A stretch of DNA of 64,000 nucleotides, from the NCBI RefSeq assembly GCF_022695515.1, contig NZ_JALDPT010000018.1, positions 1-64,000 of the forward strand. Direction: 5' to 3'. The DNA is from Phenylobacterium aquaticum (GTDB lineage Bacteria; Pseudomonadota; Alphaproteobacteria; Caulobacterales; Caulobacteraceae). Within the stretch, counting starts at the first letter, position 1, and every line of letters starts with the position of its first letter. The position numbers and the translations under genes were made by a program. Under the pieces are notes generated by a model. That model saw only the letters and a list, made by a program, of their open reading frames with translations, did no database searches and was not told the origin of the DNA. Below, piece by piece: positions 28,817 through 37,203 of this stretch.

Positions 28817-29941
28817 GTGAACTTCGATTTTTCCGACGAACAGAAGCAGTTGCGCGATCAGGTCAGGCGTTTCCTGACCGACCAGTGCCCCAGCTCCGCC
28901 GTGCGCGCGATCCTGGAAGGGCCGGAGCCCTATGACCGCAAGCTCTATAAGGGGCTAGGCGAGATGGGCTTCCTCGGCGCGGCGATTCCCGAGGAATTCG
29001 GCGGCGTCGGCCTGGGCCATCTGGAGCTCTGCGTCATCGCCGAGGAGCTGGGCCGGGTGAATGCGCCGGTCCCGGTGCTGTCCTCGATCTATCAGGCGGC
29101 CGAGGCCCTGCTGATCGCCGGGACCGAGGCCCAGAAGGCGGCCTGGCTGCCCCGGCTGGCGTCCGGCGAGGCGGTCGCGACCCTGGCCCTGGGCGAAGGC
29201 CCCGGCAAGGTCAGCGAGACCTCGGTCAAGGCCCAGGTCTCGGGCGGCAAGCTGACCGGGGTGAAACTGCCGGTGGCGGACGGCGACAGCGCCGATCTCG
29301 CCATCGTGGCGGCGCGCGAACCCCAGGGCGTGTCCCTCTGGCTGGTGGACCTCGCCGGACCGGGCGTCAGCCGCGAGACCCTGGAGACCATCGATCCCAC
29401 CCGCAGCCAGGCGAAGCTGAGCTTTGACGGCGCCCCGGTCGAACGGCTGGGCGAGGCCGGGCAGGGCTGGCGGATCGTCACCGATGTGCTGGACCGCGCC
29501 GCCATCCTGCTGGCCTTCGAACAGGTGGGCGGCGCCGACCGTGCCCTGGAGATGGCGCGCGACTATGCGCTGGAGCGCATGGCCTTCGGTCGCCAGATCG
29601 GCTCGTTCCAGGCCGTGAAGCACATGCTGGCCGACATGTATGTCTCTGCCACGCTCGCCCGCTCCAACGCCTATTACGGCGCCTGGGCGCTTTCCACCGG
29701 CTCGGCAGAGCTGCCGGTGGCGGCGGCGACGGCGCGGGTCTCGGCGACCCAGGCCTTCCAGCACTGCGCCAAGAACAACATCCAGACCCACGGCGGCATG
29801 GGTTTCACCTGGGCCTTCGACTGCCACCTGTTCTACCGCCGCGCCAATGCCCTGGCGCTCGCCCTGGGCTCCCAGTCGACCTGGGAAGACCTGCTGATCG
29901 AGCGTCTGCGCCAGCGCAACGACGCCCCCGCCGCGGCCTGA
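28817..29941 (+). CDS. Acyl-CoA dehydrogenase, subunit lacking catalytic Glu
   Basis: 374 residues from the GTG at 28817 (MNFDFSDEQKQLRDQVRRFL); the long in-frame extension upstream is antisense to the SDR gene and is not ACAD-like. The fold is recognisable from GFLGAAIPEEFGGVGLGHLE, AFGRQIGSFQAVKHMLADMY and IQTHGGMGFTWAFDCHLFYR. The usual QxxxTEPxxGSD FAD segment is missing (LALGEGPGKVSETSV instead), as is the C-terminal EGT catalytic region (FYRRANALALALGS). It is followed after 11 bases by a second, complete-looking ACAD, suggesting a heteromeric enzyme. Confidence 0.9.
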   Translation: MNFDFSDEQKQLRDQVRRFLTDQCPSSAVRAILEGPEPYDRKLYKGLGEMGFLGAAIPEEFGGVGLGHLELCVIAEELGRVNAPVPVLSSIYQAAEALLIAGTEAQKAAWLPRLASGEAVATLALGEGPGKVSETSVKAQVSGGKLTGVKLPVADGDSADLAIVAAREPQGVSLWLVDLAGPGVSRETLETIDPTRSQAKLSFDGAPVERLGEAGQGWRIVTDVLDRAAILLAFEQVGGADRALEMARDYALERMAFGRQIGSFQAVKHMLADMYVSATLARSNAYYGAWALSTGSAELPVAAATARVSATQAFQHCAKNNIQTHGGMGFTWAFDCHLFYRRANALALALGSQSTWEDLLIERLRQRNDAPAAA

Positions 29942-29952
29942 GGATCAAGATC

Positions 29953-31206
29953 ATGAATTTCGACGACACCCCCGAAGAAGCCGCGTTCCGCTCCGAGGTC
30001 CGCGCCTGGATCGCCGCCAATGCGCCGACCCATCTGGAAGCCGAGCTGAAGCAGTCGAGCTTCGGCAATATGGGCCTCAAGAGCGAGGACCCGATCGCCG
30101 CCGCCAAGGCCTGGCAGAAGAAGAAGTTCGACGCCGGCTGGGCCTGCCTGCATTGGCCGAAGGAATATGGCGGCCGCGGCGCGACCCCGATCGAGCGGGT
30201 GATCTGGGGCCAGGAGGAGGGCGCCTATGGGACCCTCGGCGGCCTGTTCACCATCGGCCACGGCATGTGCGGCCCGACCCTGATGGCCTGGGCCCTGGAG
30301 GAGCATAAACGCAAGCTCTTGCCGGCCATGGCCTCCGGCGCCGAGGTCTGGTGCCAGCTGTTCTCCGAACCGGCCGGCGGGTCCGACCTGGCCGGTCTGC
30401 GCACCAAGGCCGAGCAGGCCACGGACGGCTCCGGCGACTGGATCATTCAGGGCCAGAAGATCTGGACCAGCGGCGCCCAGAATTCCGACTACGGCATCCT
30501 GATCACCCGGACCGACCCGAACGTGCCCAAGCACAAGGGCCTGACCATGTTCTGGCTGTCGATGAAGTCGCCGGGCATCGAGATTCGCCCGATCAAGCAG
30601 GCCAATGGCCAGTCCGGCTTCAACGAGGTGTTCTTCAACGAGGTCCGCATCCCCGACAACCAGCGGCTCGGCGCCGTGGGCCAGGGTTGGACCGTGTCGC
30701 TCACCACCCTGATGAATGAGCGCCTGTCGATCGGCTCGGGCATGCCCACCGGCTTCCCGGAGCTGTTCGACTATTGCCTGAACTTCCAGACCGAGGACGG
30801 CCCTGCCGCCGACGACCGCATGGTCCGCTCGCGCCTGGCCCAGTACGCGGTCAAGGCCAGCGGCCTGAAGTACACCGGCATGCGGGCCATCAGCGCCCTG
30901 TCCAAGGGCGAGACCCCCGGGCCTGAGAACTCGATCGGCAAGCTGGTGGCCGGGGCCACCATGCAGGAGCTGGCGATGTTCGCCCTCGACCTGCAGGGTC
31001 AGGCCGGGGTGATCCTCGATCCCGCCCACGCCGAGGCCGCCGCGCGGTTCCAGGCCATGCTGCTGCGCTCGCCCGCCACCCGGGTCGAGGGCGGCACGGA
31101 CGAGATCCTGCGCAACATCATCGCCGAGCGCGTCCTGGGCCTGCCCGGCGACATCCGCGTCGACAAGGACGTCGCCTTCAAGGACATCCCGACCAGCGGG
31201 CGCTAG
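29953..31206 (+). CDS. Acyl-CoA dehydrogenase, catalytic subunit
   Basis: 417 residues. The FAD/substrate motif WCQLFSEPAGGSDLAGLRTK (about 131-150) and the C-terminal TRVEGGTDEILRNIIAERVL (about 376-395), with the likely catalytic Glu, are both intact. With the preceding ACAD it resembles the alpha2-beta2 dehydrogenases known from steroid and other side-chain degradation, where only one partner carries the base. The substrate is not determinable here. An inverted-repeat element follows the gene. Confidence 0.92.
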   Translation: MNFDDTPEEAAFRSEVRAWIAANAPTHLEAELKQSSFGNMGLKSEDPIAAAKAWQKKKFDAGWACLHWPKEYGGRGATPIERVIWGQEEGAYGTLGGLFTIGHGMCGPTLMAWALEEHKRKLLPAMASGAEVWCQLFSEPAGGSDLAGLRTKAEQATDGSGDWIIQGQKIWTSGAQNSDYGILITRTDPNVPKHKGLTMFWLSMKSPGIEIRPIKQANGQSGFNEVFFNEVRIPDNQRLGAVGQGWTVSLTTLMNERLSIGSGMPTGFPELFDYCLNFQTEDGPAADDRMVRSRLAQYAVKASGLKYTGMRAISALSKGETPGPENSIGKLVAGATMQELAMFALDLQGQAGVILDPAHAEAAARFQAMLLRSPATRVEGGTDEILRNIIAERVLGLPGDIRVDKDVAFKDIPTSGR

Positions 31207-31261
31207 GCGCTGCTCCCCTTCTGGGGGCTTTCGACTAGATTGGCATCTGAAAGTTCGCGCT

Positions 31262-31399
31262 CCTCTCCCCCTTGCGGGGAGAGGGTAGGGTGAGGGGGTG
31301 TCAGCGCCAGCGCTTGCTGTTTGGGTTCTTGATGAGCCGAAAGACGCACACGCACAGCCGACACCCCCACCCCAACCCCTCCCCGCAAGGGGGAGGGGC
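31262..31399. repeat. Inverted-repeat element, family B
   Basis: Two complementary arms flank about 57 bases. The left arm at 31264-31302 is CTCTCCCCC-TTGC-GGGGAGAG, followed by GGTGAGGGGGTGTC. The right arm at about 31360-31399 is GACACCCCCACCCC, followed by CCCCTCCCC-GCAA-GGGGGAGGGG. Each arm is itself a hairpin and the two pair together. Same style as the scpA-scpB spacer element. It lies between convergent genes, so it may also act as a bidirectional terminator. Confidence 0.75.
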
Positions 31400-31405
31400 T
31401 TTGGA

Positions 31406-32638
31406 TCACTTCCCCTTCGCGGCCTCGACCTCGGCCAGGACGCGAAGGGCGTTGCCGCCCCAGATCTTGGCGACGTCTGCCTTGGTGTAGCCGGCGGCCA
31501 TCAGCCGCTGGGTGATCTTAGGATAGTCGGCGACGCTCTCCAGGCCGTCGATGCCGCCGCCGCCGTCGAAGTCGCCGGAGACCCCGACATGGTCGATCCC
31601 GGCGACCTCGATCGCGTGCAGCATGTGTTTCATGTAGTCGTCGAGATTGGCGCGGGGCACCGGCCACTTGGCGTCGATCGCCTTCCTGCCGGCGATGAAG
31701 GCCTTGCGCTGGTCGGGCGTCATGTCGCGGCCGCTGAACCCGATCTGCTTCATCAGGGCCGCCATAGCCGCATCGCGCTCCGGGATGTGCGGCGTGGGCA
31801 CCATGTAGTTCGAGAAGGCGTTGATCTGGATGACCCCGCCATGGGCGGCCAGGGCCTTCAAGTGCGCGTCGTCGATGTTGCGCGGATGGTCGAAGATCGC
31901 CTTGCAGCCCGAGTGTGAGAGGATGATCGGCGCCTTGGAGAGCGTCAGCATCTGGTCGAGCACCTGGTCGGAGGCGTGGGAGGCGTCGAGCACAATGCCC
32001 AGCCGGTTGGCCTCGGCCACGAAATCCTTCCCGCGGGGCGACAGCCCGCCCCATTCGGGCTTGTCCGTGGCGGAGTCGGCCAGGTCGTTATTGAGGAAGT
32101 GGACTGGCCCCATCATGCGAACGCCCAGCGCATAGAAGGCCTGCATCAGGCTGATGTCGCCGGCGACCGGCGGGCCGTTCTCCATGCTGAGGAACACGAA
32201 GCGCTTGTTCTGGGCGAGGATCGCCGGGGCGTCGGCGGCCTTGAGCGCGATGGCGAACTTGTCGCCATGCTTGGCGACCATCTCGTGGATCTCGGTGGCG
32301 CGGACCAGGCCGAAGTCGCGGGCCTGCTGGTCGCCGGCCACGCCGCGGGCGCCCTGCGGCGTGTAGATCGCGAAGAAGCCGCCATCGACCCCGCCCTCGA
32401 TCATGCGCGGCAGGTCCACCTGGCTGCCGTCGACCGCATAGTCGTGGCGGTCGAGCATGTCCCAGCCGGGCACATGGAAGTTGGCCGGGGTGTCATAGTG
32501 AGTGTCCAGCACGATCGCGTCGCGATGGGCCACGGCCCAGGCCGGCAGCGGCTTTGCCTTGGGCGCCGGCTTGGCGGCGAGGGCGCCCGTGGCGCAGGCG
32601 GCCATCAGGAGGGCGAGCGGAACGGTCGAACGGCGCAT
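31406..32638 (-). CDS. Exported membrane-dipeptidase family (M19) peptidase
   Basis: Zinc dipeptidase of 410 residues with a signal peptide (MRRSTVPLALLMAACATGAL, cleavage about ALA-AKP; the AAC could alternatively be a lipobox). Metal-site segments are AIVLDTHYDTP (HxD), FVFLSMENGPPV, PIILSHSGCKAIFDHPRNID and GIDHVGVSGDFDGGGGIDGL. Length fits the family. It probably cleaves dipeptides, possibly with D-residues, in the periplasm. It has no operon partner. Confidence 0.93.
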   Translation of the reverse strand: MRRSTVPLALLMAACATGALAAKPAPKAKPLPAWAVAHRDAIVLDTHYDTPANFHVPGWDMLDRHDYAVDGSQVDLPRMIEGGVDGGFFAIYTPQGARGVAGDQQARDFGLVRATEIHEMVAKHGDKFAIALKAADAPAILAQNKRFVFLSMENGPPVAGDISLMQAFYALGVRMMGPVHFLNNDLADSATDKPEWGGLSPRGKDFVAEANRLGIVLDASHASDQVLDQMLTLSKAPIILSHSGCKAIFDHPRNIDDAHLKALAAHGGVIQINAFSNYMVPTPHIPERDAAMAALMKQIGFSGRDMTPDQRKAFIAGRKAIDAKWPVPRANLDDYMKHMLHAIEVAGIDHVGVSGDFDGGGGIDGLESVADYPKITQRLMAAGYTKADVAKIWGGNALRVLAEVEAAKGK

Positions 32639-32697
32639 GGACGATCCTTGGGAACTGATCCTGCAAGGTGAGCCCCGTCCGACCGCGCACGCAAGGC

Positions 32698-33168
32698 CTA
32701 GCTCCGATCGATCCGCGCCGCATAGCAGCCGCGGCCCGCATTGTGGGCGTGGAGATAGGCGGCGTCCGGATTGTCGAGCAGGCGCAGGATCAGGGGCTCG
32801 ATCTCGTCCCCGGCCGCCAGATCGGCGTCGAGCATCATGCCCGCGGCGTCGAAGCTGCGCACGGAGATCGCCTTGCGCACGGTCAGGACCGGCGGAACCT
32901 CGTCGACGAACCGAGCGGTCTCGGTCGCCGCCTCCTTGACGAAGATGGCGTGGCGGCTGCGATAGGGGCTGTCGACCGGCAGGTGCTCGTGATTGAGCAG
33001 CAGCAGGGTCGCGCCGGGGCGGGCGTCGGCCAGGCTGATGCGGCAGGGAAAGCCCACCGGGGCGTCGGCCGTCATGCGCACGATGTTGCGATCGGCGAGC
33101 TCGGCGTCCGACATGCCGAACAGGGGTTGGAAGTCCGCGACCGGCAGGCCGCTGATGACGTAGGTCAT
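32698..33168 (-). CDS. DUF1203 family protein
   Basis: 156 residues resembling DUF1203: MTYVISGLPVADFQPLFGMS, then FPCRISLADARPGATLLLLN and a C-terminal DNPDAAYLHAHNAGRGCYAA. The family has no established biochemical role. It lies 18 bases downstream of the 2OG-Fe(II) oxygenase gene on the same strand, so it probably belongs to the ada operon. It has no membrane segments or signal peptide. Confidence 0.8.
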   Translation of the reverse strand: MTYVISGLPVADFQPLFGMSDAELADRNIVRMTADAPVGFPCRISLADARPGATLLLLNHEHLPVDSPYRSRHAIFVKEAATETARFVDEVPPVLTVRKAISVRSFDAAGMMLDADLAAGDEIEPLILRLLDNPDAAYLHAHNAGRGCYAARIDRS

Positions 33169-33186
33169 GGCTGTGTCCTCGAAGGG

Positions 33187-33921
33187 CTAGAAGGCGTCGT
33201 GGAAGATGACGCCGAGGGTATGGCGGGCGCCGGTGCGGACTCGGCTGACCCCATGGCGCAGGGCTACGCGATAGGACCCGCGCGATCCGCTGACCGGCCG
33301 CTGATTCACGGCGAAGATCAGGGCGTCGCCCTGGCGCAGGGGCGCGACCTCGACGCGGGACTGCATGCGCGGCCGCTGTTCGGTCAGCACGAATTCGCCG
33401 CCGGTGAAGTCCCGCTCCGGCTCCGACAGCAGAACGGCGATCTGCAGCGGGAAAACGTGTTCGCCGTAGAGGTCCTGGTGCAGGCAGTTGTAGTCCTCGG
33501 GCCCGTAGCGCAGCAGCAGCGGGGTCGGCCGGACCTGGCCCGCCGCGTGACAGCGGGCCAGGAAATCGGCGTGGTCGGCGGGATAGGCGATGTCGATCCC
33601 CATCCGCCCGTTCCAGCGGTTGGCGATGGGGGCGAGCCGGGGATAGGTCGCCTCGCGCAGGGTCTGGACCAGGTCGGGCAGGGGATAGGCGAAGTACTGG
33701 TACTCGCCGCGGCCGAACCCATGCCGGCTCATCACCACCCGGCTGCGGAACCCGGCCGGGCGGTCATAGAGGGCGGTGACCTCCGCGCACTCCTGTGGGC
33801 TCAGCAGGCCCGGCAGGAGGGCGCAGCCGCGGGTGTCGAGGTCCGACTCGACGGCCGTCCAGTCGACCTGGGCGATGCGGGTTGAGAGATCGGCGGGGGA
33901 GAGGAGGGCCAAAGCGCTCAC
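33187..33921 (-). CDS. 2OG-Fe(II) oxygenase family protein
   Basis: 244 residues, with iron ligands in YNCLHQDLYGEHVFPLQIAV (HxD) and a distal His in YRVALRHGVSRV; the following GARHTLGVIFHDA supplies the 2-oxoglutarate-side Arg. It needs Fe(II), O2 and 2-oxoglutarate. Its start overlaps the ada stop by 4 bases (ATGA). In this position it could be an alkylation-response oxygenase, analogous to but not homologous in detail with AlkB. The substrate is inferred from context only. Confidence 0.85.
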   Translation of the reverse strand: MSALALLSPADLSTRIAQVDWTAVESDLDTRGCALLPGLLSPQECAEVTALYDRPAGFRSRVVMSRHGFGRGEYQYFAYPLPDLVQTLREATYPRLAPIANRWNGRMGIDIAYPADHADFLARCHAAGQVRPTPLLLRYGPEDYNCLHQDLYGEHVFPLQIAVLLSEPERDFTGGEFVLTEQRPRMQSRVEVAPLRQGDALIFAVNQRPVSGSRGSYRVALRHGVSRVRTGARHTLGVIFHDAF

Positions 33922-34967
33922 GCCGCCGCCTCCCGCTCCAGCAGCGCGCGCTTGCGCTCCACCCCCCAGCGATAGCCGGACAGCGCCCCGTCGTTGCGGA
34001 CCACCCGATGGCAGGGGATGGCGACGGCGAGCGCATTGGCGGCGCAGGCCTGGGCCACGGCGCGGACGGCGCGGGGCTGGCCGATCCGCTCCGCGATGTC
34101 GGCATAGCTTGCGGTCCGCCCGGCCTGGATCTCAGTGAGCGCCTGCCAGACCCTTTGCTGGAAGGCCGTGCCGCGCACGTCGAGTGGCAGATCGAGCCCG
34201 GCGCGGGGCTGCTCCACCAGGCCCACGACCCGGGCCATGGTCGCCTCGAAGGCCGCGTCGCCGCCGACCAGCTCGGCGCGGGGGAAGCGGTCCTGCAGGT
34301 CGCGCACCAGGGCGTCGGGGTCGTCGCCCATCAGGATGGCGCAGACGCCCTTGTCAGTCGCGGCGGCGAGGATGGCGCCCAGCGAACACTGGCCGACGGC
34401 GAACCGGATGGTGGTCGCCTCGCCGCCCTTGCGGAAGCGGGTGGGCGTCATGCCCAGCACCTGGGTCGAGGTCTCGTAGAACCGGCCGCCGGAATTGAAG
34501 CCGGCGTCGTAGATCGCCTCGGTCACCGTGCCGGCGCGGCCCAGCTCCTGGCGGACGCGGGCGGCGCGATGGGCCTTGGCGTAGGCGCCGGGCGTCACTC
34601 CGGCCACGGCCTTGAACACCCGGTGGAAGTGGTGGGGGCTGAGCCCCGCGGTCCGGGCGAGGTCCTCCAGACTGGGCGGGGTCTCGGCCGCCTCGATCGC
34701 CCGGCAGGCGGCGGCGACGGTGTCGGCATAGCGTTCGGCGAGCGGCGCCTCCGTGGGTTTGCAGCGCTTGCACGGGCGGAATCCGGCCGCCTCGGCGTCC
34801 GCCGGCGTGGCGTGGAAGGCGACGTTCTCGCGCCGGGCAAGCCGGGCGGCGCAGGCCGGGCGGCAGTACACGCCGGTGGTGCGGACCGAATAGAAGAAGT
34901 CCGCGTCGGGATCGCGGGCGACGACCGCCGCCCAGCGGGTGTCGTCGAGGGGTGTCTGTGACAGCAT
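33918..34967 (-). CDS. ada: Bifunctional Ada: DNA methyltransferase and transcription activator
   Basis: 349 residues from the ATG at 34967, which has GAAGGAG 7 bases upstream. The N-terminal zinc/methyl-phosphotriester domain has FYSVRTTGVYCRPACAARLA and the second pair CKRCKP. An AraC-type HTH follows (LEDLARTAGLSPHHFHRVFK). The C-terminal O6-methylguanine transferase carries the active-site AVAIPCHRVVRNDG. Methylated Ada normally activates its own operon, here ada, the 2OG oxygenase and DUF1203. Confidence 0.96.
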   Translation of the reverse strand: MLSQTPLDDTRWAAVVARDPDADFFYSVRTTGVYCRPACAARLARRENVAFHATPADAEAAGFRPCKRCKPTEAPLAERYADTVAAACRAIEAAETPPSLEDLARTAGLSPHHFHRVFKAVAGVTPGAYAKAHRAARVRQELGRAGTVTEAIYDAGFNSGGRFYETSTQVLGMTPTRFRKGGEATTIRFAVGQCSLGAILAAATDKGVCAILMGDDPDALVRDLQDRFPRAELVGGDAAFEATMARVVGLVEQPRAGLDLPLDVRGTAFQQRVWQALTEIQAGRTASYADIAERIGQPRAVRAVAQACAANALAVAIPCHRVVRNDGALSGYRWGVERKRALLEREAAA

Positions 34968-35094
34968 CTCAAGCTCCTTCGGATGTCTTGAGGCCATGTC
35001 TAGGACTCCCGCCGGCGCGCCGAACTCCGGCTCTTGCTCTCAAATTCGGGACTTCCGCCCGATCCGCAAGGGTGGGGTCAGCGCCATGTCCGAT

Positions 35095-35123
35095 TTGCGC
35101 GAGGGCGCGGCCGGGCCTATATC
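35095..35123 (+). promoter_or_regulatory. Promoter candidate for ABC-F gene
   Basis: TTGCGC at 35095-35100, a 17-base spacer and TATATC at 35118-35123 make a good sigma70-type promoter. The predicted transcript begins about 35130, starts with a GGGTCGAGCCC mini-hairpin, and then encodes the leader ORF. Confidence 0.55.
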
Positions 35124-35152
35124 CAGGGTCGAGCCCTGAGGAGATCACGACC

Positions 35153-35257
35153 ATGCGCCACGTGACGGACACCCGCCTCGTCCCGAACGTCCACGCAAAT
35201 CCGGTCGCCCATGTCCGCCTTTCTCACGCTCGACGCCGTCCGCTACGCCACGCCTGA
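35153..35257 (+). CDS. 34-codon leader ORF overlapping the ABC-F start
   Basis: ATG at 35153 preceded by GAGGAG at good spacing. The peptide begins MRHVTDTRLVPNVHANPVAH and ends in Arg/His-rich RRRPLRHA. It overlaps the first 47 bases of the ABC-F gene in another frame. Because ribosomes translating it would pass through the ABC-F initiation site, it could couple or attenuate ABC-F expression, as leader ORFs do for some antibiotic-responsive ABC-F genes. Whether it is translated is not shown. Confidence 0.4.
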   Translation: MRHVTDTRLVPNVHANPVAHVRLSHARRRPLRHA

Positions 35258-36809
35258 CGGCCATACCCTCTTCGACAATCTGACCCTGGCCTTCGGGGCC
35301 GAGCGCACCGGCCTGGTCGGGCGCAATGGGGTCGGCAAGACCACCCTGATCCGGCTGATGCTGGGCGAACTCGCCCCGGCCTCCGGCGCCGTGACCGTGC
35401 GGGGCCGGGTCGGCGTCCTGCGCCAGGCGCTCAGCCCGCCGCCGGGCGCTCGGGTCGCCGAGTTGCTGGGCGTCGCAGATCCCCTGGACCGGCTCGCCCG
35501 CATCGCCGCGGGGCAGGGGACGGACGACGATTTCGCCGAGGCCGACTGGGCCCTGGAGTCGGACCTCGCCCAGGCCCTGGCCGATGTCGGCCTGGCGGGG
35601 CTGGATCCTGAGCGGCCCGCGGCGGAGCTCAGCGGCGGACAGGCGACGCGCGCCGCCCTCGCCGGCCTGCTGGTCTCCCGGCCGGACCTGCTGCTGCTGG
35701 ACGAGCCGACCAACAATCTCGACGTCGAGGCCCGCGCCCTCGTTGCCCAGGTGCTGGCCCGCTGGAAGGGCGGGGCGATCGTGGTCAGCCACGACCGCGG
35801 CCTGCTGCGCGCCATGGACCGGATCGTCGAGCTGACCAGCCTGGGCGCGCGGGTCTATGGCGGAAACTACGACCTCTACGCCGCCCGCAAGGCGGAGGAG
35901 GAAGCGGCCGCCGCCCGCGATCTGGCCGAGGCCGAACGGTCCCTGGCCCGGGTGGCGCGCGAAAACCAGCAGGCCCGCGAACGCAAGGAGAGGCGCGACG
36001 CGGCCGGCCGCCGCTTCGCCGCCAAGGGCGGCACGCCCAAGATCGTGCTGGGGGCCATGGCCGAGCGGGCGGAGAATTCCGGCGCACGCGGCCAGCTGCT
36101 CGCCGATCGCCAGGCCGCCGCAGCCCAGGCCGAGCTGGCGGACGCCCAGTCCCGGGTGGAGCGAACCCGGCGGCTGGCCTTCGACCTGCCGTCCTGCGGC
36201 CTGCCGGCGGGGCGGACCGTGCTGGCCTTCGAGGCCGTCAGCTTCGCCTATCCGGGCGGCCCGCCCCTGATCCGCGACCTGGACCTGAGGCTGACCGGGC
36301 CGGAGCGGGTGGCCGTGACCGGCCCGAACGGCGGGGGCAAGACCACCCTGATCCGCCTGGCGACCGGCGACCTGGCGCCGTCCTCAGGCCAGGTGAGCCA
36401 TGGGGTTCCGGCGGCCCTGCTGGACCAGCGCACCGCCATGCTCCGCGACGACGAGACCCTGGCCGAGGCCTTCCGCCGGCTGAACCCGGAGGCCAGCGAG
36501 AACACCGCGCGCGCGGCTCTGGCCCGCTTCCTGTTCCGCAACACGGCGGCGGATCGGCAGGTGGGATCCCTCAGCGGGGGCGAGCGGCTGCGCGGGGCCC
36601 TGGCCTGCGTCCTGAATGGCGCAAGACCGCCGCAGCTGCTGATCCTGGACGAGCCCACAAACCACCTCGACCTCGACTCGATCGCCGCGGTCGAGGCGGC
36701 CTTGCGGGGCTATGACGGCGCGATCCTGGTGGTGAGCCACGATCGCGACTTCATTGACGCCATCGGGGTCACCCGGACGCTTCGGCTGGGGTCGGACGCG
36801 AGGTCCTGA
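35211..36809 (+). CDS. ABC-F family ATPase
   Basis: Soluble protein with two ABC domains and no membrane segments, 532 residues. Walker A motifs are GLVGRNGVGKTTLIRLML and VTGPNGGGKTTLIRLA; signatures are AELSGGQATRAALAG and GSLSGGERLRGALAC; Walker B motifs are LLLLDEPTNNLDVEA and LLILDEPTNHLDLDS. The inter-domain linker (about 225-310) is Ala/Arg/Glu-rich and presumably reaches into the ribosome, as in the Uup/EttA group. Role: translation factor or ribosome protection. The start at 35211 gives the expected MSAFLTLDAVRYATPDG. The 3' end overlaps the convergent thioesterase gene by 41 bases. Confidence 0.92.
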   Translation: MSAFLTLDAVRYATPDGHTLFDNLTLAFGAERTGLVGRNGVGKTTLIRLMLGELAPASGAVTVRGRVGVLRQALSPPPGARVAELLGVADPLDRLARIAAGQGTDDDFAEADWALESDLAQALADVGLAGLDPERPAAELSGGQATRAALAGLLVSRPDLLLLDEPTNNLDVEARALVAQVLARWKGGAIVVSHDRGLLRAMDRIVELTSLGARVYGGNYDLYAARKAEEEAAAARDLAEAERSLARVARENQQARERKERRDAAGRRFAAKGGTPKIVLGAMAERAENSGARGQLLADRQAAAAQAELADAQSRVERTRRLAFDLPSCGLPAGRTVLAFEAVSFAYPGGPPLIRDLDLRLTGPERVAVTGPNGGGKTTLIRLATGDLAPSSGQVSHGVPAALLDQRTAMLRDDETLAEAFRRLNPEASENTARAALARFLFRNTAADRQVGSLSGGERLRGALACVLNGARPPQLLILDEPTNHLDLDSIAAVEAALRGYDGAILVVSHDRDFIDAIGVTRTLRLGSDARS

Positions 36810-37203
36810 ACACCGCGTTCGCCCGGGCGCAGGGCGTCCCGTCGGCGGTCACGAAGGCCAGGGCGTAGCTGAGCGTGCCCCCGGTCTTCACGAACACCGT
36901 GTCGACCTCGACCCATTGGCCGATCTGGGCCGGCGCCAGGAAGTCGACATTGAGGTTCACCGTCACCAGCCGCGCGGCGCCGCCCAGCTGCTGGCTGCAG
37001 GACAGGCCCATGGCGTTGTCGGCGAGCGCCGAGATCAGCCCTCCATGCACCATGCCCCGGCTGTTGGTGTGGGGCCGGTCGGCCCAGAGCCCGAGGACCA
37101 CCTTGTCCTCAAGCTTTAGGCTGAACAGCGGCTCCCAGGGCTCGGTGAGCGGGCTGGAGCGGAAGTGCGGCTCGAACCCCTCGGGGGGAAGCGCCTGACC
37201 CAT
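36769..37203 (-). CDS. PaaI-type hotdog thioesterase
   Basis: 144 residues of the hotdog acyl-CoA thioesterase type. The active-site helix reads GMVHGGLISALADNAMGLS (HGG plus downstream Asp), followed by LVTVNLNVDFLAPAQIGQWV. The start overlaps the ribH stop by one base (TGATG), so the gene is translationally coupled to ribH and would fall under the FMN riboswitch. A thioesterase has no known place in riboflavin synthesis; the link may be only positional. Confidence 0.85.
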   Translation of the reverse strand: MGQALPPEGFEPHFRSSPLTEPWEPLFSLKLEDKVVLGLWADRPHTNSRGMVHGGLISALADNAMGLSCSQQLGGAARLVTVNLNVDFLAPAQIGQWVEVDTVFVKTGGTLSYALAFVTADGTPCARANAVFRTSRPTPAEASG

